From Trichodelitschia bisporula (taxonomy: Eukaryota; Ascomycota; Dothideomycetes; Phaeotrichales; Phaeotrichaceae), in the NCBI GenBank assembly GCA_010356995.1, contig ML996701.1, positions 127,160 through 191,159 of the forward strand: 64,000 nt of DNA, read 5' to 3'. The notes beneath the pieces are model-generated. The model was not told the origin of the DNA. It ran no database searches and saw only the letters and a list, made by a program, of their open reading frames with translations. The translations under genes and the position numbers were made by a program. Below are positions 1-10,783 of the stretch, one piece after another (within the stretch, counting starts at the first letter, position 1; every line of letters begins with the position of its first letter).

Positions 1-458
1 AATGGCCTATATCGGAAGGCATATGTCAGTCGTAATGCCTATCACGTGCCCTACAATTTCGGGGCAGAAAGCCAAGCAGCACAGTCGGTATCAAGCGTGC
101 ACTCGTGAAACGGAGTCTCCACGGGAATTGTCCACGGTATGTCAGTCGTGAGGCTCCAATTCGGGCCGTGTCTCGAATTTCGTTGTCGGAGTTCGGCTCA
201 CCATCTGTGGGGAATGCAGTTAGTGAGCTCCTGATCATGATTTCCTATGTTGCCGGTGGTATTGGACAACAGTCCAACTGAGGTAAACAGGCACTACTTG
301 GAGTGCCATCAATTCTCAAATCAGGTCTATGTTGGTCCGACCTACGACTACCGTCGTCCTAACGCCGAAAAAGATAAACACAGAAACGAATGGGGTATAT
401 CGCAGCCCGACCAGCAGGACAAATGCAACGAAGAACTCGGCTGACACAAAGCACAGCG
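1..458. other. Gene-free stretch at window start
   Basis: I see no credible coding region here. The interval lies downstream of the minus-strand permease gene and presumably holds its 3' untranslated region and terminator. The short open frames on both strands have no family resemblance and are not supported. Confidence 0.5.
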
Positions 459-2062
459 CTAATATGAATACCTCCAGCCGCGATCCGCAACGGCCACTCC
501 AGCGCGCGATCCGGTCCTCCTCACTCGACCGAGCTCAACCCGACTCATGGCCGGTAACCCACTACTCTCCGCCCTCCGATTCCGGAATCCATAGACCAGT
601 CTCAGCAACACAGCCACCAACACCGCCGCACCCAACGCACAAAGCAGTATCCACTTCGCCGGCCGATATTCCGGGCGATCACGCGCCTGGAACGCCATCG
701 GAGCACCGACATTCGCGGCACTGAAGCTTGCGGCGATTAGCGCGCCGCCCGCTAGCTTCCGTGTGTAGCCGCGGTAGTTGGCGCCCGCAGTTGCCATGAT
801 CATCGCGTACACGGCCGGTGCGCTGGAGACGAGGTACACGCCGAGCAGCAGTGCGGGGCGCGTACTGCGCTTCTCGGGTACGAAGAGGAGCATTGCGGTG
901 CCAGCGACGGCGGGGAGGATGGCCGCGATGGTGGCGATCCAGCGCGGGAGACCGCGGGCGACACTGATGGTAACGGCGAGTGTGGTTATGATGGAAATAG
1001 CGCCGGATGGCATGTTGAGGAGTGCGGCGTGTGGAGCGTCGAAGCCGAAGCCTGAGATGAGGAAGGAAGAGTAATAGACTACGACGCCAGCCGACATCGT
1101 CGTTAGTGCGGTCATAGCACATAGGAGCCAGGTCTGTAGATCGGCGACGGCTTCGAGGAGGCTGTGTAGGCGAAGCACTTTGACACCTGCGCCAGCGAGG
1201 TCCTCGGAAAGGCGGTGCGCGACAAGCTCTCTCTCCTGAAGTGTGAGGAAGCGTGCTTCATCCGGCCCTGCAGGAAGCCAGGCCAGGAGTGACACTGCCA
1301 CAATGAGGTTCGCCACACCGATGATAGCGAACATCAGACGCCAGGGTTGGAATGCCTTGATGTGCGAGTTCTGCGCCGCGAAGGATATCAGCCCGCCGAC
1401 AATTTGTCCTGCTCCTAGGCCGCAAAACCAGATGCCGAAGCGGGAGGCACCTTCGACCCGTTTGTACCATGTCGAGGTAATGATGATAAGGGACGGCGTG
1501 ACGACCGCTTCGAAAACGCCGAGGAGTGTTCGTAGGGCGATAAGTTGCGTGGGTGTTTGTACAGCCGCGGTGGCACCGGTAACAACACCCCAGAGACAGG
1601 CATTGATGCCGAGGACTTTGACAACGGGGAAACGTTGTAGGAGGGCACCTGCGTGGTTAGCACAGCCAGTTATTGCTAACATTGAAGGCGTACATTGAGG
1701 TAGTTGAGCACAAATGTACCCGAGAAAGAATGCCGTCCCACACCATGAGAAGTCGTTCCCCTTCATGCCGACTGCACTTTGAATCCCCATGACGTTGGCA
1801 TACTAACTCGTCAGTGCTGTCATTCCCACATGGCTCAGCAAATTACATTAAGAATAACCTTGTCTGTGAATTGAAGAAAGTACACCGCGCCCAGCAGCGG
1901 CATGATAGCCCAGTCAATCTTCCGCACAACACGCTGCTCGAGCACCCGCGGATCCTCAATGAACACATCCTGCGATACCCCGCCCCGAGAAGGAAGGGTC
2001 TCAAAGTTGTCAAAGTCAAAGGAATAGCCCAGCTCGCGGGCGCCGGGGATGGATTTCTCCAT
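459..2062 (-). CDS. MFS permease, allantoate/Dal5-type anion:cation symporter
   Basis: Plasma-membrane carrier of the major facilitator superfamily, most like the fungal Dal5 family that imports allantoate, ureidosuccinate, vitamins or dipeptides; the substrate cannot be read from sequence. I infer three exons: 2062-1847, 1802-1694 and 1648-459, about 504 residues. Introns of 44 nt (1803-1846) and 45 nt (1649-1693) have GT..AG ends and CTGAC/CTAAC branch points. The second is a multiple of three without stops, so an unspliced reading adds 15 residues between AQLPQ and ALLQRF, where the family has none. Visible family features are the N-terminal RVVRKIDWAIMPLL segment, the FTDKVILNYANVMGIQ loop before the second helix, ALLQRFPVVKVLGIN, LRTLLGVFEAVVTPSL and WYKRVEGASRFGIWF. 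About twelve hydrophobic helices are evident. The C-terminal tail is arginine-rich and not conserved in character. Start chosen at the ATG preceding MEKSIPGAREL. Confidence 0.88.
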
Positions 2063-5000
2063 ACCAGCAGAAGTGAAGAGGGTCGAAGGAGGTCATGGAG
2101 CAAGCAGCTCGCCTCCCAACACCAGTGGGGGGCACATCCCGCCTATATTCGAGCAGGTTGCTTGGCGAACGTTGATCGCCACAGTTCCTTGCCTCACTTC
2201 CCAGATCCAGGAGGCCATCGTTACTGGGTCAGGCCAGCACAAGGCATTCCGAACTACATAGGCCCTTGCAATGGTGATATACGAACAAAGCAAGAACTGC
2301 CGTTCCTCTGGCCCAATACCAACCAATGCTTGACGTCTCATCTTCAGCCGCGGGGCTTTGCAATTGGGCAGGGAGCGCATTCCTGACGCAGAAATGCAAG
2401 AGCGACCTCGTTTGCGATACGCCACACGTGGCCCCCTGGTCCAGCCGTTGCAGTTTTGAAGCTCATGTGAGCTGTCTGTTGCTGTCAGGTACCGCAAACA
2501 GGGGACTGGTTCCCGCTTTGAGCATTGCTTTTCTGCAGAGTGCGGGACTCCTGCAGAAGGCGTCTTCATTGTTCATCCATCCACTGCCTGCGAACTGCCT
2601 GGCCAGTCCCACAGCCTGCCCACTGTGCCCACTGTGCCCACTGACCGCCACTTTTGACAGCACGTTGGAGAGATGCGGGGTCCCTAGAAATGTTGGCAGC
2701 GTCACTAAGCCCACAGGAGAGACTACGACGACTTCGGATCACAGGAAATGAGCGATGTCAATCCGAGAGACGACGGCTAGAGCTACGTCAGCGCTGGCCG
2801 TGAGCCCGAGGAAAACTCGACTAGACGATACTTTTGTGTTCTCGGCCCCCGCTGCACTGTCGCTGTGAAATCTTCACCCGAAACCTGTGATTGTGAAGTT
2901 CTCGAAGCCAGTGTTTCAAAGGCCCTTGGCAGCGGAGAAGATCTCATGGCATGGGTTTGCCTATCGCGCAGGAACGCCTTCAGCCCGGCACCTGGACAAG
3001 CGTCCCGCGCCGCCCACCTCCTGAGCAATTTGCGTCGGATTTTGACTCGCTTGACGTGAATCCTGATGGGGGCCGGGACGAGGTTGGAACAAAGTTGGCC
3101 AATTGACGGGCGCGATATTCAGGCGCAGGGGAATTTGGCCAGGGACCCAGCACGATGCGGGCACACCTCTCATTAACCGAGTGCCCTGACTTGCTTTTGA
3201 CGTCTGGATATCGCGCCAAGCCGGGAAATGTGTTCTCTACGAGGCGGCATAAATGGCACCGGCGTTGCTGATTGCGGCGTCCAGTCGTAGTCTGCCGGTA
3301 CGAGTTTCGGCCGCTGGCTGAGGATTCTTCGGGTCAGATGGAATCTCCGGTGTCTGTTGTCCCGACACGCGCAACGTTCCGAAATTGATACTCGTCAACC
3401 CCGCACCAACACGCAGTCGTCACCTCAAATTCTACATCGATGGATGTTGTCTGCCTCCTTGCAAGCCAGCACATACAGCTCCTCCTCTCTGCTTATTGTA
3501 GCGCCTTATGTGCAGTAGTTCACACTGCTAGTTACTCTACTCTCCACCAGCCCAACCTCACATACCCGGCAGACCGCGAAAGCCAAAAGGCCTAGCCACT
3601 GACTGCTGAAGTCAATAAGGGCTGCAGAACACTAGGTCAATCTAGTCCTACGGGCTAAAGTCTGGAATGACGGTGATCGTGGGGTAGTGTGCTCAGTAGC
3701 GTGGTGTTGCTCTGCTGTTCAGCCACCACACCTGATCTACGGTTTGTTGAAGTGTACACCTCACACCGCTCCGCAGTATTTACTTTTCACCCTGCCATGC
3801 CGTACCATTGGAAGTTTCACGTGCGCGAGCAAGAGGGGTACGAGTCGAGGTGCGCTGATCCCATCAACAGCCGCGCTGCAGGTGGTCAGTCTTTTCTGCA
3901 GGCTCGTAGTCACATCAGCCCCAGCGCGACCATCTCGATCCCAGAGTGGAAAACAAAACAGCGCGGCTATCGTCCCGCGGGGTAGCTTGCGTTGTTGAGA
4001 CCCCGCCGCCGCCTCAACACCAAGCTCCGGGCTGGGCGAGTGCATCTAGAGACAGTCTCGCATCAAATAGCATAAATCGGGCCGACACACAGAGGAGAAC
4101 AGGCGGTCAGAGAACGTCAACGTTGCAATGCGTGCAGGAATCACCGAGGGCGCGAAGCTCGTGGGCAACGTAGTGGTGGTGCGTGAGCGGAGGGGCAGAC
4201 AGAATCTTGCAGTCCCTTGCTGCTCGCCGCTTGCTTGGAGGGATTGTCAGTCGACGCATATTGTTACCAGGTGGGGAAAGTCGGAGACAGGGTGCGCGAT
4301 ACACAGATTACGGGCGACGTTGAGTGGGCGTGGAAATTTCAATCTCTAGATGATCTGCTGCTCTACGGAGTTTGCCTCAAGCTTCATCCCACAGTATTGA
4401 CAGTTAAACCGCGCATCATGAAGACTCAGGAGTTTTGTCAGACTGCTAGCTAACACATCCAATGACCCAGGGCCTCATAAAAGTATGTTGTCCATCGTGA
4501 CTCTTGCAAAAAACAAAGCCTCACGCTTCCATCCCACTTGTGCCTCCACCCCCGCCCGGATAGATCCCACGTCGGCCCCTCCAAGCATCTCAAGCACGGT
4601 GAGCATTGGCTGGTGGGGCTGCTGCGGAGCTTGCGGGCTACGGCAGCGCAACTACGCCCCTGGTTACAATCGCGCCTGCGCTCCCCACTCTGCCTCCGTG
4701 CGCGGCGACGCAGGCGGAAACCCGTCATTGCTTCTCTTTCCAGTAATGCAGGATATAAAATGGACCGCTCCTGCTGTCATTGTGGAGTCAGACTCTCACC
4801 ATCCACCTCGCGCTTTCCCCATACCCACCACACCTTGATACCCCCTTCCCTTACCGCTACCAAAACAATCGGCAGGTACGTGCCTCTCCCCCACCCCCAC
4901 CTTCCCCCCCACCCACATATCCTTCCCAGAGTGCCTTCCCCATCGCGCCATCTCGGGGAGCGTCACTTCCCTCTGCAGCAACAGGACGTGCGCTAACAGA

Positions 5001-5187
5001 GGGTATAAAGGTCCAGTTTTGAGCTCCCGGAAACCTAAACCTCATCGTTGCTCGATCGTTCCTCTGCCTCCACCGTTCCTGAGTCTTCACTGCTGTTCGG
5101 CTTCCATTCTCCAGTTCAACAACAGTCAAGGACAATCCCAACAATTCCTCACCTGCTGCCCCAACTTGTGCACCAGTAGTCATCAAG
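2063..5187. other. Intergenic region between divergent permease and HAD genes
   Basis: About 3.1 kb without a convincing gene. It separates two divergently transcribed genes and so contains both promoters. The last 400 bases on the plus strand are strongly pyrimidine-rich (runs of CCCCCACCC, CTTCCC), as is common in fungal promoters and leaders. Short open frames on both strands lack starts, splice sites or family resemblance. Confidence 0.5.
5004..5010 (+). promoter_or_regulatory. Candidate TATA box of the HAD phosphatase gene
   Basis: TATAAAG lies about 180 bases upstream of the HAD start codon, just before a pyrimidine-rich leader. A second TATAAAA occurs near 4752. Assignment is by position and consensus only. 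Confidence 0.4.
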
Positions 5188-5969
5188 ATGCCTGCTGTGA
5201 GTGTCCTATTACTCCTCACGTCCGCCTCTTGCTGACGGGTTAGATCACCACCATCCTCTTCGATTGCGATAACACGCTTGTGTTGAGCGAGGAGCTGGCC
5301 TTTGAGGCCTGCGCTGAGCTCTCCAACGAGATCTTGGAAAAGAACGGCATCGACTACCGTTACACTGGTCCAGCTCTTCTCAAGGACTTTGTCGGGCAGA
5401 ACTTCCGTGGCATGATGGTCTCGCTTACAAAGAAATTCGGATTTACGCTCGAGGATCATGAGTTCGACGTCTACGTCGACCGTGAACTCGGCAAGGTGAT
5501 TGAGACTCTCGAGAAGAAGGCTCAGCCGTGCCCCGGTGTGATGGCGCAGCTCGAGAAGCTTCAGGCGGAGGGGAAGTACCACCTGGCTGTTGTGAGCTCC
5601 TCCGCTCTGTCTCGCGTTGAGGCGTCCATCCGGAAGGTCGAAATGGGTCAGTACTTCAAGCATGATGAGGTCTTCTCGGCGGCCTCGTCGCTGCCGAAGC
5701 CCACGTCGAAGCCAGACCCGGCTGTCTACATCTTCGCCATGGAGAAGCTGGGGGTCAAGCCTCAGGAGTGCGTCGCCGTGGAGGACTCCCGCTCTGGCGC
5801 CACCGCTGCGAAGCGTGCGGAGATTCCTCTGATTGGGTACGTCGGCCCATACGAGGAGGACGAGAAGGAGCACATGCGCAAGGTCCTGAAGGAGGAGTGT
5901 GGTGCGATCTACGTCATGGAGCACTGGGATGAGTTCCCGAATGCCCTCGCAGCTGTTGAGGCGGCTTAG
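5188..5969 (+). CDS. HAD-superfamily hydrolase, beta-phosphoglucomutase/phosphatase-like
   Basis: Soluble phosphohydrolase of the haloacid dehalogenase fold, probably acting on a small phosphorylated metabolite (sugar phosphate or similar); the substrate is not predictable. Two exons: a nine-base first exon (5188-5196, Met-Pro-Ala), a 47-nt intron (5197-5243) and 5244-5969, giving 244 residues. Motif I is FDCDNT (nucleophile Asp10, acid/base Asp12). Motif II is in AVVSSSA. Motif III lysine is in SLPKPTSKPDP. Motif IV is AVEDSRSGATAA. A helical cap sits between motifs I and II (residues about 20-95). The tiny first exon is supported because splicing places an ATG directly before the beta-strand ITTILFDCDNT, and any downstream start would cut off the nucleophile. 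Length is normal for the family. Confidence 0.88.
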
Positions 5970-8878
5970 GTGCGCTCAGCCATGACGCCGGCTTGCGGGC
6001 CCGCTTAGAACTAGAATTCACGATGCCATGACTTGAACTTGTCCCTTGCCGTGAGTGCTGTGTTCCTGTTGTTGTTACTTGCTAGTGAAACGGGCTTGAC
6101 GTCATTAAGGTGGAGCGTTGAAATCAAGACGGACCGGCCCGCATGGATGCTGCATGTGGTTGATGATGTTACTGGACTACGGAGAGCAATTCCGCGCGCC
6201 AGTTTGCACCGTCTTGCACTTGCTGACAGCCTCCAGCTCTTGGTAACCCACAGCCCAAATTAGCCCGGTCTTCCCGTTGTCCGCATCTTGCGAAATCTTC
6301 CGTACTCGGAGGAAACCGGCTGCGGAAGGAGATGAAGCCATTGATCTGCATAAAGCGTATGCCCCCGTTGCTGATATGTGCCATAGATCTCCTCCACTGC
6401 AGTATGATGGTCGTACATTCCCATCCCGTTGTTGTTCTATGGTGATGGCCGCATGCTTGTGGCAGACTCGGCGCTTTGCCAGGGTGAACTCTGGCGTGTG
6501 CAGGATGGCAAGGGCAGGAAGGGGCCAAGGCACTAGATGGTGCTCTCTGGGTGGATGAGGGAGAAGGCATGGTCTTTTGGCTGTTGGGACGATGAGCGGT
6601 CGGCGATGGGCTTCACTGCGGGCTACTTGATAGGTACGGAGACACATCTCGGCATGATGTGCACGCCCTGCCGCAATGATGCTTCCGGCCAATATGGAAA
6701 GTCAAGATGTGTCCCGGGGAGCGTTTCGTCGCCGAATATATGGCACTATTGGAGACTCTGGGATCAAGATCAGAGTCTCGATGAAGCCCTACTACCGTAT
6801 GTACCGCAGGTCACTCTCATGAAGGAGACACTTCCGCTACGATTAGCATATCAATCTCAAGAGCCATTTATAATATAACGTATAAAAGTGGCCTGATATT
6901 CATATCCCGCTCTTGGTGGAGTCTACCCCGCATCACCCGATGGTGTACCCGAACCCTTCCCCGCTGGACCCTACATCTGCGGTCCGATGTGCCCCTGATT
7001 GCGATCGTGAGGCTGATCGAGATCGACGCAGGGCCAGAGGGGTCACAAGGAGATTCAGAGGCCAGTGCCTGAATTTTTCTTGTGGGATATCGCATCGCCG
7101 CATCTTTTTTAAGCCTCCGGCTCCGCGCGGCAGGGTGGGGGTGTGATTGGAGGCGCGGACTTGGTGGAGTTGTAGTGACAGAGTTTGCGAAGAAAGCCAG
7201 CAGCGAAGAGTAGGTAAGTACTGAGCGCAACAGAGCATTATGGTGCTGTATCTAAGCTCGTTGCGTTGTCTCGGGCTCGTTCATCCTGTCTTGTGCCTCT
7301 TTCCCGTTTGTGCCTCCTAGCCAACAGTTCATATACCAACGCGACCGCGCCCATGCCGCCTCGTATCCTCCACACTTTTGCGATCCAACATCGGCTCCTA
7401 CTGTTCACGACGACAATTCCGAACAGCGGTCATCACATATGCACAATATATTGCGCTTCGTTGTGGGATAACCACGTTGTGTATAGCCACTTCACTGCGT
7501 CCGGAATCCGGCACTAATAGGCACTAGACCGCGGTCTCGCCCGCAGCCGGAATGCAGCCTTTCGCCGCCGGCAAGGCTGATACCTCCACCTTGTGGAGGT
7601 TGGACATCGTTCAATTGACGCCAATGACACTCTCGGCGCGGCAGTTCACCTCTGAGCACCTCTCAGCCCATAGGCCACCTCCTAGACACCCGTCAATATA
7701 CTCTCTGCGTATAAGAGGACCCAGGATTCAGTGCCAATGGGGCCCTCGAAGGGAGATAAAGTCCGACTGTCGGATACGCAGGGCGTATCTCGCGCATATC
7801 GCCAATGGGCTTCGTGCCTGTTAAGAGCGCGCTAGGAAGTGCGTGGAGAGAAGCAGTGGGCAGTGCCGGCGCGGGTGGAATAAGCCATCTGTAATTCAGC
7901 ATCTCTTCGACTGCGGACCGCGACCGGTACTTGAAGTCAGCCGGGCCGGTCAGTAGTAGGGCTTACCGAGCGTCGAGAGGCTGCTTCAGAGGTAGGGTTG
8001 GCTATGGATGATTGATATTGATACGTGACGCCAAGGTTGAGGCCAAAGAATCGTATAAAATCAGTCATAATGCACGTCATAGAACTGGGATATCACGTAG
8101 TTGATTGAGCTTGGCATCAACAATAAGCTTGGTACTTCAATGTATATATATATTATACGGCAGCGTATAGCATTTTATTGGTGAATATAGGCCCGCTAGT
8201 ACCCTTTAGGCAGCAATAGCGCTTATGTAAACTTATTTTGCATAACCTACTCCATTACCTTCTTTTGTTATTGACGAGAAGATCACCTAAGATTTTCGGT
8301 GATAGCTCAAGGAAGGATAAATAACGCCAAGATTCCAACCCTAGTCAGAGGCGGCGCCGCTCCCGTATTTGCCTGGGGAGGGCGCCACATTCGGATGTGG
8401 CGAGGTAATATCGACGACACAGGATGCCAGCTTCGAGAAGGACTAGAACTAGATCGTCGTCATCAGCACCCTACGCAGTACGTAGCTCAACCAGAGAAAC
8501 AAAATCAAATACTGGTACCAGCCTGCGCCTCAGATCACTTGCCGATACGCAAATCGCTAACACGCCAATCAATGACACGCACTCTGCGTCCCCAAGACAA
8601 CTCCGTAATCGCCAAGTCGCACTTCCAAGCTGCGGGACTGGTGTGGGTGGCTGCGCCTCGTCTGGCGGGTGAACCGGGCCAGGGAGGTCGGGCTTGGCGT
8701 GTGGAGTGGCAGGTCCTCTTGGGGGCGGGTGAACAGGTTAAGTACTGCGACATCACCTCACCTCGCCTCTAACTCTACTTCCACAACCTACACTACGTTC
8801 CCGGCTCCATCAACGACTCTAACCTGCGAGTTGAATTGATTCTATCAACGAGAGATTGACTGGCAAACGCGAGCAAAG
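5970..8878. other. Intergenic stretch with an AT-rich patch
   Basis: About 2.9 kb with no supported gene. Positions about 8040-8290 form a conspicuously AT-rich patch (containing TGTATATATATATTATAC near 8140) in otherwise GC-balanced DNA. It could be a promoter element, a decayed repeat or both. Open frames on either strand are short and have no recognisable motif. Confidence 0.45.
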
Positions 8879-9426
8879 ATGATTATCCCGCTCGAACGCC
8901 GCGACATAAAGTACGTCATTGCCTGGATGAGCTCCGATGCGAGATGCTAATTGCTCGACAAAGCTGCTACAGCGACAGCTATGGCTACCGCCGCTGCAGC
9001 CGCACCGGCTGGAGCAACTGGGGCCGCTGGGTAGTGCTCGGACTGGTGATTCTGGTGTTCCTCGCCTTCGTCTCCTGCCTCTGCCTGTAAGCCCATCTCC
9101 CATTCCCCTCCGTTCCATCCACTAACACGCGTAGCTCATCTCGCCGTCGTCGCCGCCGCGGTGCCCGCCCTATGTACGGCACAGGCTGGATGGCACCGGG
9201 CCCGGCACCGCCTTACAACGCACCCAACCCGACCTACAACCCGCCGCCCGGTGGTAACGTCCAATACGCGCATTACGGAAATTCGGGACCGCCGCCGCCG
9301 GATTACAGCTCTAGGCCAGCCGGGCAGGGCGAGTACGCGCCGCCGCCGGGCCCGCCGCCTGGCCAGCAGACTGGCGTTGAGATGCCGAAGCCGACGCATG
9401 GCAACCAGGGATATGAGATGCGCTAG
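8879..9426 (+). CDS. RCR-family small membrane protein (Congo red resistance / chitin deposition)
   Basis: Small single-pass protein of the Rcr family, which in yeast acts in the endomembrane system on chitin deposition and plasma-membrane protein trafficking. Three exons: 8879-8910, 8964-9086, 9135-9426, total 148 residues; introns are 53 and 48 nt with GT..AG ends. Residues 1-32 form a short Cys/Trp/Tyr-rich lumenal part ending in WSNWGR. Residues 33-52 are one transmembrane helix. A basic stop-transfer stretch of six arginines follows, and then the family-typical YGTGW segment. The C-terminal 80 residues are Pro/Gly/Tyr-rich and contain a PPPPDY sequence, i.e. a PPxY motif. In yeast Rcr1 a PY motif binds the WW domains of the ubiquitin ligase Rsp5, so the same is inferred here. 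The splice pattern is the only one joining TM and tail in frame. Confidence 0.85.
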
Positions 9427-10073
9427 TGCTGCTGGAAAGGGAAAGGCCACGGCTGGAGAATGATACGGTTGTCTGCATGCTTTATTGTGGTTTTAAGCAT
9501 GTGTGGTTTGTGGGTCGGGCGTTGCGGGTATGTCATGGCTGATAGGTGCTGTGGCGTTCGGTTGTGGTCTGGTCTGGCATCTGCGCTTTATGGTCTCTAA
9601 TGCAGTTTGCGGTATAGTTTATGATGAGGTATTGCTGCTACAAATGACATGGCTCTGCGGCATGGCTTATGATCTGTGTAACATGTGGAGTTCCCGTTGA
9701 GACGGCAGGCGCCGGATGCGGCGCTGTGGCTGCGGGGCGTTTCAAGGCTCTCCCGAAACGGCCTCCAGACAAGGCTGTTGTGACATGATTGATGCAATCG
9801 ACTAGTGGATAACCGAAGTACAGAGCTGTTTGCTGAGGCCAGCAAACGATGACACTTGGATGTGGTGGAGAGCAGAGGTGCCTTCACTGCTGCTATTTCT
9901 GGGGAGACCGAATGCGGTTGTGGTTCTGGGACTGATACTTAAACGCAATTCCCTACTCTACATATCTCCCGGCATCTGTCCAACACTATTGCAGCCGATG
10001 CTTTGGTGACCGCGCACGGGATCAACCACACCCTCATCCATCACCATCATCCGATACCCGGCCCGTAACCCAA
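9427..10073. other. Convergent intergenic region
   Basis: The space between the stop codons of the RCR-like gene (plus) and the cupin gene (minus); it should hold both 3' untranslated regions and terminators. I see nothing else. Confidence 0.5.
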
Positions 10074-10783
10074 CTAGTCATCATACTTCCCACTCAACCT
10101 TACCAACCCCGCCTCCTCATTCTCCTTCTTCGCCTTCCGACTCCACTCTGGCGCCTCATCCCTCCCCTCATCCTCCGCCTTGTCCCCCTCCGCCTTATCC
10201 CGATGCACAGTAGTCGGCGCATGCTCAGCCGGCGAATACACCGTAACCAGCTCCAACGGCCTCTCACCCCTCGTCTCAAACTGATGCTGCGTGCCCGCCG
10301 GCACAATCACCACGTCTCCCGCCTCGATGGGGCGTTTCTCGCCCGCCACGGTCGCGAGCCCGGCTCCAGCGGTGAAGATGAGGACTTGGTCGACTGTGTG
10401 GACCTAGGGAGAGAGTTAGCAGGTGGTTTTGGGGATAGGAAGGGGGGTGAGTGTACCTCGTCTCCAATTTCGCCCCCCACGGGCACTTCCATCGTGACGA
10501 CCTGGCTGTACAGCCCCGTGAAGAGTACGCGGCGGAACTCGCCAAAGGCGCGCTCGCGCAGGGCTAGGCCGGGGAGGTGGACCATCTTGTGCGCGGGCCG
10601 GTCGGGGTTCGGGGGTGGGAGGGTCATTTTGGCTTTCGATGTGCTGTTGGCGCGGTACTGGGATCGTAGGAGGGCGGATGCGGTGGGCGTAGACCAGGCG
10701 AGGAGGGGTGTAGATGTAGTGTTTGGAGACCGGGTGAGAGGCGAGCGCACGAATTGAGCGGCGATACGGACCGTACGGTGCAT
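10074..10783 (-). CDS. Cupin-fold protein, probable mitochondrial targeting
   Basis: Single-domain cupin resembling a family widespread in bacteria. Two exons, 10783-10457 and 10403-10074, with a 53-nt intron (10404-10456), give 218 residues. Residues 1-52 are rich in Arg/Ser/Thr with almost no acidic residues, as in a mitochondrial presequence (RSQYRANST near the end). The core begins after an internal Met53 (MTLPPPNPDRP). Cupin motif 1 is GGEIGDEVHTVDQ: one His is present, but the usual second His and Glu are replaced by Asp and Gln, as in this subfamily. Motif 2 is GDVVIVPAGTQHQF with intact Pro, Gly and His. The stretch YSPAEHAPTTVHRDKAE is also typical. Metal identity and reaction are unknown. 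The tail after residue 180 is charged. Met53 may act as a second start giving a cytosolic form, which is inference. Confidence 0.82.
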
